DNA of 64,000 nt, taken from Flavobacteriales bacterium. Its GTDB lineage: Bacteria; Bacteroidota; Bacteroidia; Flavobacteriales; UBA1820. The notes under the pieces are model-generated. The model was not told the DNA's origin. It saw only the letters and a program-made list of their open reading frames with translations, and ran no database searches. The number at the start of each line of letters is the position of its first letter. Within the stretch, counting starts at the first letter, position 1. The position numbers and the translations under genes are program-made. Shown piece by piece: positions 53,083 through 60,794 of the stretch. The stretch spans positions 1-64,000 of the forward strand of contig QALN01000012.1 of assembly GCA_003150615.1 (NCBI GenBank), read 5' to 3'.

Positions 53083-53742
53083 TTACAGTTTTTCCCCGAA
53101 CGCCAAATCGCCGGCGTCGCCCAGACCGGGAACTATGTATTTGTCCGCGTTTAAATCGGGATCGACAGTGGCTATCCACATTTGCGAGTCGTAATCCCGG
53201 AAAAAGTCGGCTATATTGCGCACTCCGAGTTGCGAGCCTATCACCGACACCACGTGTACTTTTTTCGGCGTGCCGCGTTTTTTCAGCGCTTCGAATACGG
53301 ACATTATGGACGAACCGGTGGCCAGCATCGGATCTGCTATTACCAGTACTTTGCCTTCTATCGACGGTGAGGCGAGGTATTCTACTACTATATCGAAATC
53401 GTGCGAGCCTTCCTTATGCCGTCTGTAAGCGGATATGAACGTGTTCTCTGCGTCGTCGAAACATTCCAGAAGGCCGTTGTGCAGCGGCAGTCCGGCGCGC
53501 AGGATGGAACATATGACCACTTCGTCTTTTTGTGTGGCGCACTCTTTCGTTCCCAGAGGTGTTTTTACAGTCTTGTATTCGTATTCGAGTGTTTTGGACA
53601 GTTCGTAACCCAGTATTTCGCCTATGCGTCCCAGATTGTAGCGGAAACGCATGCGGTCCTTTTGTACATCGATGTCCCTAAGACGTGCGATGTAAGTGCT
53701 CAGGATTGATTTTTCACCGCTGAAATCGTTTATCTTCATCAT
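53083..53742 (-). CDS. upp: Uracil phosphoribosyltransferase
   Basis: About 219 residues from ATG 53742 (MMKINDF...; ATG 53739 is equally possible). Signatures: STYIARLRDIDVQKDRMRFRYNL near the N-terminus, ICSILRAGLPLHNGLL near 78, VLVIADPMLATGSSIMSVFEAL near 132 (PRPP loop) and the C-terminal uracil-binding YIVPGLGDAGDLAFG. It salvages uracil to UMP. It is somewhat divergent from the Upp of Proteobacteria, as is usual in Bacteroidetes. Confidence 0.93.
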   Translation of the reverse strand: MMKINDFSGEKSILSTYIARLRDIDVQKDRMRFRYNLGRIGEILGYELSKTLEYEYKTVKTPLGTKECATQKDEVVICSILRAGLPLHNGLLECFDDAENTFISAYRRHKEGSHDFDIVVEYLASPSIEGKVLVIADPMLATGSSIMSVFEALKKRGTPKKVHVVSVIGSQLGVRNIADFFRDYDSQMWIATVDPDLNADKYIVPGLGDAGDLAFGEKL

Positions 53743-53839
53743 TTTTATATAGCTGTGTTTACCTGAAAACAAAAATAACGATTAATTTTACACCCGGATT
53801 TACATACATGGTAAAAACACGAAAAATACATAATAAAAC

Positions 53840-54130
53840 ATGGTAAAGCATATCGTAATGTTCAAACTCAAGGCCGAAGCCAAAAACGACGCTCCGGCCC
53901 GTGCGAAAAAAGAACTCGAAAGTATGGTAGGAGTGGCTCCTTCGCTGCGTTCGATGGAAGTGGGAATAGACTTTGCGCATGACAACCCGTCGGCCGATCT
54001 TGTTCTCACCTCTACGTTCGACGACCGTGAAGGCCTTGCCGCATATGCCGTACATCCGGTTCATCTGGCTTTTCTGGAATGGTTCAAGCCGTTGATAACC
54101 ATACGTTCGGTAGTGGATTACGAGTATTGA
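53840..54130 (+). CDS. Dabb-family (stress-responsive A/B barrel) protein
   Basis: 96 residues: MVKHIVMFKLKAEAK..., LRSMEVGIDFAHDNPSADLVLTSTF and a C-terminal HPVHLAFLEWFKPLI, the dimeric ferredoxin-like Dabb pattern. No activity is known for most members. It is divergent from upp and ends before a 32-bp palindrome. Confidence 0.88.
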   Translation: MVKHIVMFKLKAEAKNDAPARAKKELESMVGVAPSLRSMEVGIDFAHDNPSADLVLTSTFDDREGLAAYAVHPVHLAFLEWFKPLITIRSVVDYEY

Positions 54131-54175
54131 CGGTTGATTCTAACCGGAAGTGACCACGCTGATGCGATAATCGAT

Positions 54176-54207
54176 AGGCGGGCCGGCAGTTAACTGCCGG
54201 CCCGCCT
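54176..54207. terminator. Perfect 32-bp palindrome between Dabb and HTH genes
   Basis: AGGCGGGCCGGCAGTT is followed directly by its own reverse complement with no loop base. It lies between convergent genes and should act as a bidirectional terminator, although no U-run follows. The centre GTTAAC can open as a loop. Confidence 0.7.
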
Positions 54208-54321
54208 CGTTTACGGCACTGCCGGTAACATATACGCACACTCCCGGCATTCTTTCGGGAAAGGCCGGGAGGAACGTCCGATAATAAAAGAATGAGTTTT
54301 TCGGCGTCGGGAAAATATCTT

Positions 54322-54606
54322 TTACTTGTCTATATAGCTTTTTAGCGCATCCACGTACCGGGCGAAAGCATCGGCTCCGGCCGTGGTGAGTTTTACTACC
54401 GTTCGCGGCATTTTACCTTTGAATGTTTTTTCCACGTCCACGTATCCGGCCTTTTGCAGTTTGTCCAGTTGTACCGACAGGTTGCCTGCCGTAGCCCCTG
54501 TCTGTTCGCGGAGGTATGTGAAATCGGCGCTCTCCGCCCCTACCAGTATGGACACCACCGCCAGGCGTAGTTCGGAGTGCAGCAGAGGGTCCAGTTGTTT
54601 AAGCAT
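54322..54606 (-). CDS. Small winged-helix transcriptional regulator
   Basis: 94 residues: LLHSELRLAVVSILVGAESADFTYLREQTGATAGNLSVQLDKLQKAGYVDVEKTFKGKMPRTVVKLT, the DUF2087/HTH_34 (MarR/ArsR-like) pattern seen in regulators that sit with small membrane proteins. The start overlaps the end of the membrane protein gene upstream by 8 bases, so it is last in a three-gene operon. It probably represses its own operon; the ligand is unknown. Confidence 0.88.
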   Translation of the reverse strand: MLKQLDPLLHSELRLAVVSILVGAESADFTYLREQTGATAGNLSVQLDKLQKAGYVDVEKTFKGKMPRTVVKLTTAGADAFARYVDALKSYIDK

Positions 54607-55180
54607 TTCTTGAAACGGATTTACGGGATTTGTAATTGAGCATATGTCCTGGCACTACCAGTACCAGCAGGTCGAGAAAGGCGAATACCAGTATCTGGTC
54701 CAGTCCGCGAATGAAAATGAGAGCTAACGCGCCCGCTATTCCTATTGCGCCGGCAATGGTGAATACACGGTACTTTACTACGAGCCCTGTTTGCATCATG
54801 GCTATGCTGAAAAGCAGCGTTACCATTGTAAGCGCCGTACGGCCTATGAAAAACGGGAATATGCACAATGATATTCCAACCGGTATCCACAGTTTGTTTA
54901 CTGCCGTATCGACGAACGTGCGTACCGGTTTTTCGCGGTTGCGGTCGCTTATCAGCATTATTGGCATGCCGATTACGGGTATTGCGGCCCACATGTAGTT
55001 CCATCTGTAATCCCCGGTGTAATATACGCAAAAATATACCGCAAGAGCTGTAAGGAATGTGATGTAGCCCCATAGTACCGAGTACGAGCCCGCATTTTTC
55101 TGTATCGTATTTTGCGTGTTGCGGATCATCGACGCTATCAGGTCGAGGCTTTCCTGTGAGTTTAATTTTCTGTCTTCCAT
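54599..55180 (-). CDS. Polytopic membrane protein, unknown
   Basis: 193 residues with about five or six hydrophobic segments after a polar N-terminal stretch (MEDRKLNSQESLDLIASMIRNTQNTI). I recognise no catalytic motif. The combination of N-terminal 'LDLIASMI' helix, membrane part and a following small winged-helix regulator is recurrent in Bacteroidetes. It overlaps the regulator by 8 bases. Confidence 0.7.
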   Translation of the reverse strand: MEDRKLNSQESLDLIASMIRNTQNTIQKNAGSYSVLWGYITFLTALAVYFCVYYTGDYRWNYMWAAIPVIGMPIMLISDRNREKPVRTFVDTAVNKLWIPVGISLCIFPFFIGRTALTMVTLLFSIAMMQTGLVVKYRVFTIAGAIGIAGALALIFIRGLDQILVFAFLDLLVLVVPGHMLNYKSRKSVSRNA

Positions 55181-55233
55181 TTTTTTTCGGTGTGTAAATC
55201 GTTATTGTTTTTCGTTTTTTTCAGCGGCTCGCT

Positions 55234-55446
55234 TTAATGCCGGCTGTCCGGTTCTGTTTCAAAGAATGTGTTCACGGCGTGTACGGCAATGCCTATGCCC
55301 CATATCCATGCCACCCACAGGTGTCCGGGTGAGGTATATATGTTGAGTGCGGTTAACAGGCCGCAAACGGACAGGTATGTCAAAAAACTGCGGTAAAACT
55401 GTCTTGCGGAGAGATTTTGTGTGTGTTGTCTGTAATATTCTTCCAT
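55234..55446 (-). CDS. 2TM-domain protein
   Basis: 70 residues from ATG 55446 (MEEYYRQHTQ...). Two hydrophobic helices (about 18-35 and 43-62) with the 2TM-domain pattern F-x-x-H/Y...W-x-x-x-L-x-x-H (here VAWIWGIGIAVHAVNTF). It is first gene of the operon with the membrane protein and HTH regulator. A longer frame from 55521 adds a polar non-conserved extension in the leader. Confidence 0.75.
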   Translation of the reverse strand: MEEYYRQHTQNLSARQFYRSFLTYLSVCGLLTALNIYTSPGHLWVAWIWGIGIAVHAVNTFFETEPDSRH

Positions 55447-55518
55447 TTTTTTCAGATTTTTAGAGTTAGTATCATTTTTAGGATGTCGGTACGCGACCGG
55501 ATGTGTGTGTTTGTTTTG

Positions 55519-55550
55519 CAAACATAAAGTAGTTTATGAAATAAACCAAA
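55519..55550 (-). promoter_or_regulatory. Promoter of the 2TM-membrane-HTH operon
   Basis: On the minus strand TTTG (55550-55547), 20 bases, then TATGTTTG (55526-55519), about 73 bases before the ATG at 55446. Confidence 0.6.
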
Positions 55551-55719
55551 TATATTCTCGGTTTTTTCCATATTTTCCATAAAAAAGGTTTCAGAGCGTT
55601 TTAAAACCGGACTTTTATGACAGGCCGTGGTGTGTGGTGTTTTAATGCCGGAATAGCGGAAAATGTCCGAAGGACTCCGCACTAAACGGATGTTTGTTTT
55701 CTTTTTACCGTGTTTTCCT

Positions 55720-55727
55720 TATATTTG
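55720..55727 (+). promoter_or_regulatory. Candidate -7 box of the NlpE-like lipoprotein gene
   Basis: TATATTTG lies 33 bases before the ATG at 55761. A TTTG at 55693-55696 is present with 23-base spacing. Confidence 0.5.
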
Positions 55728-55760
55728 ATATCGGTATGTTTAATTAAAAACTGTCAAAAT

Positions 55761-56261
55761 ATGAAAAATACCTTATTTACTTTGGCGGTGACCGCATTGT
55801 TCTGTGTTGCGTGCGGCAGCGATGAGGTGCAGGATGCCGGAAGTGCATCCGTGCATAAGGAACGCCTTGAGGCGCTGAATGCAAAATTCCCGATAAAGGA
55901 CGATCTGGGACCTGTGGAGACGAGGGTTTTCGAGGGGGTTGTGCCGTGTGCCGACTGTCCGGGAATAAAGTACGAGTTGGCTCTTACTTCACAGAAACAT
56001 AGCGGAGACGGAGTGTATTCTCTGTCGATGACATACCTCGAGGCTGACCGTGGTAAGGATGCGCAGTTCAAATCCGCAGGTACGTGGACTACACAGCGCG
56101 GCGATGCAGTCGATCCGGATGCGACGGTATATGAGCTGACGGAGGAAAGCACCGGTTATAAAACATATTTCCTGTATGAGAAAGACAGCCTGACGATGCT
56201 TGGCAATGACCTCAAAAAGGCGGAAAGCGACCTTAATTACACGATCAGGCTGGTGAAATGA
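55761..56261 (+). CDS. NlpE-like lipoprotein
   Basis: 166 residues from ATG 55761. Lipobox with Cys18 (LFCVAC). The mature part has VFEGVVPCADCPGIKYELALT (Cys63 and Cys66), the C-x2-C of the NlpE N-terminal domain, followed by beta-strands ending in NYTIRLVK. E. coli NlpE is an outer-membrane lipoprotein that signals surface contact, copper and lipoprotein stress through Cpx; whether that holds here is unknown. It is monocistronic. Confidence 0.85.
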   Translation: MKNTLFTLAVTALFCVACGSDEVQDAGSASVHKERLEALNAKFPIKDDLGPVETRVFEGVVPCADCPGIKYELALTSQKHSGDGVYSLSMTYLEADRGKDAQFKSAGTWTTQRGDAVDPDATVYELTEESTGYKTYFLYEKDSLTMLGNDLKKAESDLNYTIRLVK

Positions 56262-56346
56262 GTGTTTTGCCATCGTGTTTTTTTTCATGTTGTAAAGCGG
56301 GTATGTTTTACTTGCTTTTAAACAAGTATTCTCGTGTTTACTTTCG

Positions 56347-56354
56347 TACATTTG
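56347..56354 (+). promoter_or_regulatory. Candidate -7 box of the hydroxyacid dehydrogenase gene
   Basis: TACATTTG lies 34 bases before the ATG at 56389; no TTTG at ideal -33 spacing. Confidence 0.4.
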
Positions 56355-56388
56355 GGGTGGTTCAAGATATAAATCGGTAAAAAAACGT

Positions 56389-57324
56389 ATGGATATACTT
56401 TTCATAGACACTACGGATCCTTACCTGTGGGATACGCTTGTAGGACAGGGGCATAATTGTACGCTGGACAATACTTCCGCTAAAAAGGAATTGCAGCAGT
56501 CTCTGCATATGTATGACGGTTTTATAATCCGCAGCAGGTTTAAGATAGACAGGGAGTTCATAGATGCCGGCACAAAACTGAAATTCATCGCCCGTGTGGG
56601 TGCCGGTCTTGAAAATATAGACTGCGAATACGCCGCTTCCAAGGGGATAAAACTCATTTCCGCTCCAGAGGGTAACCGGCAGGCCGTGGGCGAGCACGCC
56701 GTCGGAATGCTTCTTGCGCTTATGCGAAATATCCTTGTAGCCGATAGTGAGGTGCGCCACGGCAAATGGATACGCGAGGGTAACCGTGGTTACGAGATAA
56801 ACGGCCGCACGGTGGGTATAATAGGCTACGGCAATATGGGAAGTTCGTTTGCAAGGTGCGTTTCCGGTTTCGGCCCTGAAGAAGTACTCGCTTATGATAT
56901 AAAGCCCGGAGATTACTCGGACGATTATGCACGCCGCGCCACGATGGACGAATTGTTTGAAAAGGCCGATATCGTAAGTCTGCACGTACCGCTCACTAAC
57001 CTCACGCGCGGAATGATAAACGGAGAATTTTTCTCGCGGTTCAAAAAACCGATATATTTTATAAACACGGCTCGCGGAGCATGCTGTGTGACGGAAGACC
57101 TGGTAACCGCTATACGCGAAGGGCGTGTGACGGGTGCGGCTCTCGATGTGCTGGAATACGAAAAGTCGTCTTTCGAGGATTTCTTCACCGGTACGTTACC
57201 CGATGCGTTTACGTTTCTCATAGATTCCCCCAGGGTGGTACTTACTCCGCACATAGGCGGTTGGACGCACGAGGCAAACCGCAAAATGGCGGAGGCTATC
57301 GTCCGGAAAATAGGGGAATTGTGA
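56389..57324 (+). CDS. D-2-hydroxyacid dehydrogenase (phosphoglycerate-dehydrogenase-like)
   Basis: 311 residues, two Rossmann domains. LKFIARVGAGLENIDCEYAASKGIKL near 64-89 (substrate Arg), GRTVGIIGYGNMGSSFARCV near 141 (NAD loop), ADIVSLHVPLTNLTRGMI near 190, FINTARGACCVTEDLV near 223 and the catalytic His in LTPHIGGWTHEANRKMAEAI near 286-305. It lacks the ACT domain of long SerA, so it could be a short-type SerA or another 2-hydroxyacid dehydrogenase. A decayed copy of its last codons lies at 59198-59266. Confidence 0.88.
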   Translation: MDILFIDTTDPYLWDTLVGQGHNCTLDNTSAKKELQQSLHMYDGFIIRSRFKIDREFIDAGTKLKFIARVGAGLENIDCEYAASKGIKLISAPEGNRQAVGEHAVGMLLALMRNILVADSEVRHGKWIREGNRGYEINGRTVGIIGYGNMGSSFARCVSGFGPEEVLAYDIKPGDYSDDYARRATMDELFEKADIVSLHVPLTNLTRGMINGEFFSRFKKPIYFINTARGACCVTEDLVTAIREGRVTGAALDVLEYEKSSFEDFFTGTLPDAFTFLIDSPRVVLTPHIGGWTHEANRKMAEAIVRKIGEL

Positions 57325-57342
57325 TATATGTTTAAATCCGGT

Positions 57343-58443
57343 CTATTTGAATTTATATAGCATCAGAGCTGTGTTTTCATCGTCTTTGAGCAAGTATTCA
57401 TGCGTTTTTTCCGGGGCTTTGGGCCAGATGTCGTGTTTGATGGCCTGACGGTAATACCTGCCGTTTACGGTAGTAGCTATTTTCCCTTTGTACCCGGCCT
57501 GGGGCATGTCAAAAACCGGGTATTTGCCGTTCGAGTATATATATCCCTGTTCCGTGTCCAGCACGTAAGCGCGCATGGAAACCGTAAAAACTAAGTATTT
57601 CCCTACTGTTACTGCCGTATTGTTGCCAAGGAATTGGTAACCCCTGTTTCCAAAATCCAGGCCTGAGCGTAGTTCTTCGGGTACTTTATTGTTGAAATCG
57701 AATCCTATAAAATTGTAATTGCCATTGCCGGCATCGAACACGACTACGGTGTCCTGGATGTAATTCTGGTATGTAATTTTGTCCCCGGAATGTACGAAGT
57801 AATAGTCCATGCCTATTTCGGAATCGGTTTCGTTCATGGGGAATAGTTCTTTTTTGAGGTTCATGTCCTTGTCCAGGATTTCAATCCTGTAGGCGCTTTC
57901 CATCCTTTTGGGTTGGATGTGATAGGCTAACAGAAAATCTCCATTGTCGAGAACGGCAATATCGTATGGATGTTTTTCGGTCTTCAGTTCGCGTATGTAA
58001 TTTCCGGAATAGTCGTATATCAGGACGCTTTTCCTGGGGGCGTCCAGTATGTACAGATAGTTATCGTCAGCGGTAAAGGCCATTATCATCGTATATTCAC
58101 CGGGGCCCTGTCCTCTTTTTCCTATCCTGCGTTCGAATCTGCCGTTCATATCGAACATAAGAAGGGCTCCTGTTCCAACTCTTTCCAAAATCAGGATTTT
58201 TTCACCCGCGATCATCAGTTTGGTAATTCTTTCGCTGTTGAACAATCCGTCGGAATGTGTTTCGATGGGTATGTAACTTACATCTTCTATAATTGTCGAT
58301 ATGTCGCGCAAAGATTCGGCATCCCACTTTACAGTTAAATTTTCCGAGCTTTTCTCCATGCCGGATTGTCCGGTGTGGTTTTTGCAGGATACAGTCAAAA
58401 GCGCCGCTACCGAGATACAGTATATTATTATTTTGTTGTTCAT
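57343..58443 (-). CDS. Six-bladed beta-propeller lipoprotein next to NVEALA genes
   Basis: 366 residues from ATG 58443, with lipobox LLTVSC (Cys20). After IEDVSYIPIETHSDGLF (start of blade 1) come repeats such as LLMFDMNGRFERRIGKRGQGPGEYTMI near 95-120, NYLYILDAPRKSVLIYDYSGNYIREL near 130 and VVVFDAGNGNYNFIGF near 248. This is the 6-bladed (NHL-like, DUF4934/BF3164-type) propeller common in Bacteroidales. It is co-directional with two NVEALA genes just upstream, a partnership that recurs in gut Bacteroidales. Function is unknown; it should sit on the outer membrane or periplasmic face. Confidence 0.83.
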   Translation of the reverse strand: MNNKIIIYCISVAALLTVSCKNHTGQSGMEKSSENLTVKWDAESLRDISTIIEDVSYIPIETHSDGLFNSERITKLMIAGEKILILERVGTGALLMFDMNGRFERRIGKRGQGPGEYTMIMAFTADDNYLYILDAPRKSVLIYDYSGNYIRELKTEKHPYDIAVLDNGDFLLAYHIQPKRMESAYRIEILDKDMNLKKELFPMNETDSEIGMDYYFVHSGDKITYQNYIQDTVVVFDAGNGNYNFIGFDFNNKVPEELRSGLDFGNRGYQFLGNNTAVTVGKYLVFTVSMRAYVLDTEQGYIYSNGKYPVFDMPQAGYKGKIATTVNGRYYRQAIKHDIWPKAPEKTHEYLLKDDENTALMLYKFK

Positions 58444-58466
58444 GTTGTAGTTCGGATGTATTTTTG

Positions 58467-58763
58467 CTATTTGATGATTTTCTGGTGATCTTCGCAGATT
58501 TTCGTTTCGCATTCTTCGTCCGGGTAATGAGCCAGGCATAGCCTTACCACTTCGATACATTTGAAATCGGAATCGGGCTCCCGGTAGTAGCAGAACGTAT
58601 CGAATGCCGGGCCGGTGGCTGAAGAGGCTTCTCCCGAGGCTATTGTTTCGACGTTTTGTAAAAGCAAATCATTGCCTACACCGAATAGGTTAGACACATA
58701 CATATGTATAGCTACCACGACTCCGGCCAGTAAAGCGATGGATATCATTGTTTTTTTCAACAT
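58467..58763 (-). CDS. NVEALA-family Cys-rich exported peptide
   Basis: 98 residues: one N-terminal hydrophobic helix, the marker LLLQNVETIASGE (residues 33-45, the NVEALA motif) that follows it, then a short mature part with five Cys (58, 69, 76, 85, 90). NVEALA proteins are short Bacteroidales exported peptides of unknown role, processed after the motif in the current view. It lies 23 bases upstream of the propeller lipoprotein and downstream of a second, frameshifted NVEALA gene. Confidence 0.86.
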   Translation of the reverse strand: MLKKTMISIALLAGVVVAIHMYVSNLFGVGNDLLLQNVETIASGEASSATGPAFDTFCYYREPDSDFKCIEVVRLCLAHYPDEECETKICEDHQKIIK

Positions 58764-58787
58764 GTTTTCAGAAAATTTAAATGATAT

Positions 58788-59074
58788 TTAATCTTTATCG
58801 TGTATGCATACTACCTCCTCGCATTCACCGTATTCCGGGAAGTTTAGACATTCCAGGCACCTGACCTCACATGGCATGTCGCCTTCATATGCCCTGTAGC
58901 AACAGAGATAAATATGACCCGGACGGTTTTGTTTCCGCCGCTTTCACTCTCGGCAAGGGCTTCAGCATTCAGAAGGGTTAAATCTGGGGTTTTGTCGCTT
59001 TTGAAGAGGTATATTCTGGATATGGAAAATGCCGAAAATGCTAAAAGAAATAATAGCAGATTTCTTTTATTCAT
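58788..59074 (-). pseudogene. Second NVEALA-family gene, frameshifted
   Basis: ATG 59074 opens MNKRNLLLFLLAFSAFSI... with the motif LLNAEALAESESGG, then runs in a frame with no Cys cluster to a stop near 58847. Read one base out from about 58915, the same DNA gives HIYLCCYRAYEGDMPCEVRC continuing to a seven-Cys tail that ends at 58788-58790, matching the intact NVEALA gene next door in spacing and Cys content. One base is therefore missing near the GGCGGAAACAAAACC stretch. No long homopolymer is present, so decay or a sequence error is likelier than phase variation. Confidence 0.75.
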
Positions 59075-59197
59075 AATGGTAGTAGTGATAGTTATTATAC
59101 AAACATATGGGAAAAAAATCACTTTATGAAAATATTAACAATGTCTTATTGTAATAGAAATATTATGGTGCCGTATTGTAGCCTGAACTTCCCCAGG

Positions 59198-59266
59198 GAT
59201 TGGACGCACAAGTCTAACCGAAAGATGACTGAGGCCATAATACGGAAAATAGGTGATGTCAGATAA
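59198..59266 (+). pseudogene. Decayed duplicate of the 3' end of the dehydrogenase gene
   Basis: The DNA reads DWTHKSNRKMTEAIIRKIGD then VR and a stop. It aligns with GWTHEANRKMAEAIVRKIGE then L and a stop at the end of the gene at 56389-57324. Upstream, TTCCCCAGGG (about 59189-59198) matches TTCCCCCAGGG at 57226, with about 25 bases between the two matches deleted. So a partial copy of the gene end lies 1.9 kb downstream, on the far side of the NVEALA/propeller cassette. Its stop codon is inside the palindrome at 59264. Confidence 0.82.
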
Positions 59267-59315
59267 GCCGAATGCCGGAATTGATGGAAAACCATCAATT
59301 CCGGCATTCGGCTTA
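59264..59315 (-). terminator. 24-bp perfect palindrome beyond namZ
   Basis: TAAGCCGAATGCCGGAATTG plus four bases pairs perfectly with 59292-59315 around AAAA. It begins about 21 bases past the namZ stop on the minus strand and should terminate it. It also marks the border of the decayed dehydrogenase copy. Confidence 0.75.
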
Positions 59316-59336
59316 TTTCCGATAGTTTATCGGCAG

Positions 59337-60545
59337 TTATTCAAAATCCTTGTACAAAAGGTATTTCTTGCGGATTTCTTTGAATTTTTCTATGCCAGGC
59401 TGCCATGTGGCTTTGATCTCATCGGCCGTCATGCCGGCTTCTATCTGTTTTTGAAGTTCGTAGTTGCCCACGCGTATTGCGAAGTCACGGCTGCCTTTTT
59501 CGGGATTGTTGTTGAGGAAAAAGTTTTCCTTGTCTGTGCTGTTCCGGTATGCCCAAATGAGCCAGTCGATATTTACCTGTGCTTGTTCCGGAGCATTACG
59601 GAGGTCCAGCCCCCAGCATTTTTCACCGAAATTTTTCGATTTCATACTTCCGAAAGAAGGATTGGGGACAAACCAAAAATATGTTTTTGTGGAATCTATT
59701 TGCGGCCCTCCGAAAAGCTGGAACGGCGATGTGGTTCCACGGCCTTCGGAAAGGCTCGTGCCCTCGAAAAGGCAAAGGCTGCCGAAGAGGTTGACGGCTC
59801 TGTCGTTAGGAAGGTTTGGCGAAGGAAGCACGGGAAGGCTGTAGCGGGTATTGTGGTCGTAATCCTTCAGGGGGATTACGGTAAGGTCGCATTTTGCGCC
59901 GTTTTCAGCCCAACCCTCGCCGTTGAGCATAAGGGCGTATTCGCCTATGGTCATGCCGTAAACGCAAGGAACTGGCTGGTAGCCTATGCCAGATTTCAAT
60001 TCGGGTTCCAGAACGGGTCCGTCTATGAAAAAACCGTTGGGGTTCGGGCGGTCCATCACTATTACGGGTATGTTGTTTTCCGCTCCGGCCTCCATTATGT
60101 GCTGCATCGTGTTTATGTAAGTGTAAAAACGGCATCCCACATCCTGAATGTCGAAAAGGAGTATATCTACGCCTTCGAGAAGCTCGGGTTTCGGTTTTTT
60201 GGTTTCACCGCCGTAAAGCGAAAGCACGGGAATGCCTGTCTTTTTGTCCACATCGCTGTTTATTATGGCTCCGTCGTCGGCCAAGTCCCTGAAACCGTGT
60301 TCGGGTGCGAATATCTTGACTACGTTTACACCGCTTTTCACAAGGAAATCGATGAGATGGCTTCCGTCACTAAGCAAAGCGGTTTGATTGCTCACAAGGG
60401 CGACTTTTTTCCCCTCGAGAAGATGGAGGTAAAGTTCGGGACGGTCGGCTGCGGGAATTGCAGGCCCTTTTGTTTCCTGCGGACAACAGCCGATTAAAAT
60501 CATGGCGGTTGTGAAAAACAGAAAAACGGATAGTTTTGTTTTCAT
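59337..60545 (-). CDS. namZ: DUF1343 lipoprotein, exo-beta-N-acetylmuramidase NamZ-like (GH171)
   Basis: 402 residues, lipobox ending Cys20 (MILIGC). The family is clear from KVALVSNQTALLSDGSHLIDFL near 46, KIFAPEHGFRDLADDG near 77, DILLFDIQDVGCRFYTYINTM near 120, VIVMDRPNPN near 155 and LCLFEGTSLSEGRGTTSPFQLFGGP near 250-275. NamZ of Tannerella forsythia cuts terminal MurNAc from peptidoglycan fragments, which suggests wall recycling or scavenging. The enzyme is anchored outside the cytoplasm. It lies 3 bases downstream of yidD. Confidence 0.88.
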   Translation of the reverse strand: MKTKLSVFLFFTTAMILIGCCPQETKGPAIPAADRPELYLHLLEGKKVALVSNQTALLSDGSHLIDFLVKSGVNVVKIFAPEHGFRDLADDGAIINSDVDKKTGIPVLSLYGGETKKPKPELLEGVDILLFDIQDVGCRFYTYINTMQHIMEAGAENNIPVIVMDRPNPNGFFIDGPVLEPELKSGIGYQPVPCVYGMTIGEYALMLNGEGWAENGAKCDLTVIPLKDYDHNTRYSLPVLPSPNLPNDRAVNLFGSLCLFEGTSLSEGRGTTSPFQLFGGPQIDSTKTYFWFVPNPSFGSMKSKNFGEKCWGLDLRNAPEQAQVNIDWLIWAYRNSTDKENFFLNNNPEKGSRDFAIRVGNYELQKQIEAGMTADEIKATWQPGIEKFKEIRKKYLLYKDFE

Positions 60546-60548
60546 ATA

Positions 60549-60794
60549 TTATAATTGGTTTTTATGTTTCACGGGCGGTACAGGGTCGTATCCCGAACCT
60601 CCCCATGGACTGCAACGCAGAATGCGCCGTGCCGCCAGGTAAGAACCTTTGAAAAGGCCGTGTTTTTCCAGCGCCTCCAAAGCGTAAGCGGAACACGTAG
60701 GCGTATAGCGGCAGTTAGCACCCAGATGAGGCGATATGGCCCATTGGTAAAATTTGATAAGCGCCACTAGCGGGAAAATGAGCACGCGTCTCAT
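60549..60794 (-). CDS. yidD: Membrane protein insertion efficiency factor YidD
   Basis: 81 residues: [62 protein letters not shown], the full DUF37/YidD signature with its three Cys. It helps YidC insert membrane proteins at the inner membrane. Its start overlaps the cysS stop by 4 bases, so it is coupled to cysS rather than to rnpA-yidC as in many bacteria. Confidence 0.95.
   Translation of the reverse strand: MRRVLIFPLVALIKFYQWAISPHLGANCRYTPTCSAYALEALEKHGLFKGSYLAARRILRCSPWGGSGYDPVPPVKHKNQL

Noticed and set aside
59253..60497. 414-codon frame on the plus strand opposite namZ
   Set aside because: namZ on the minus strand has all DUF1343 motifs; the plus-strand frame has none and starts inside a palindrome.
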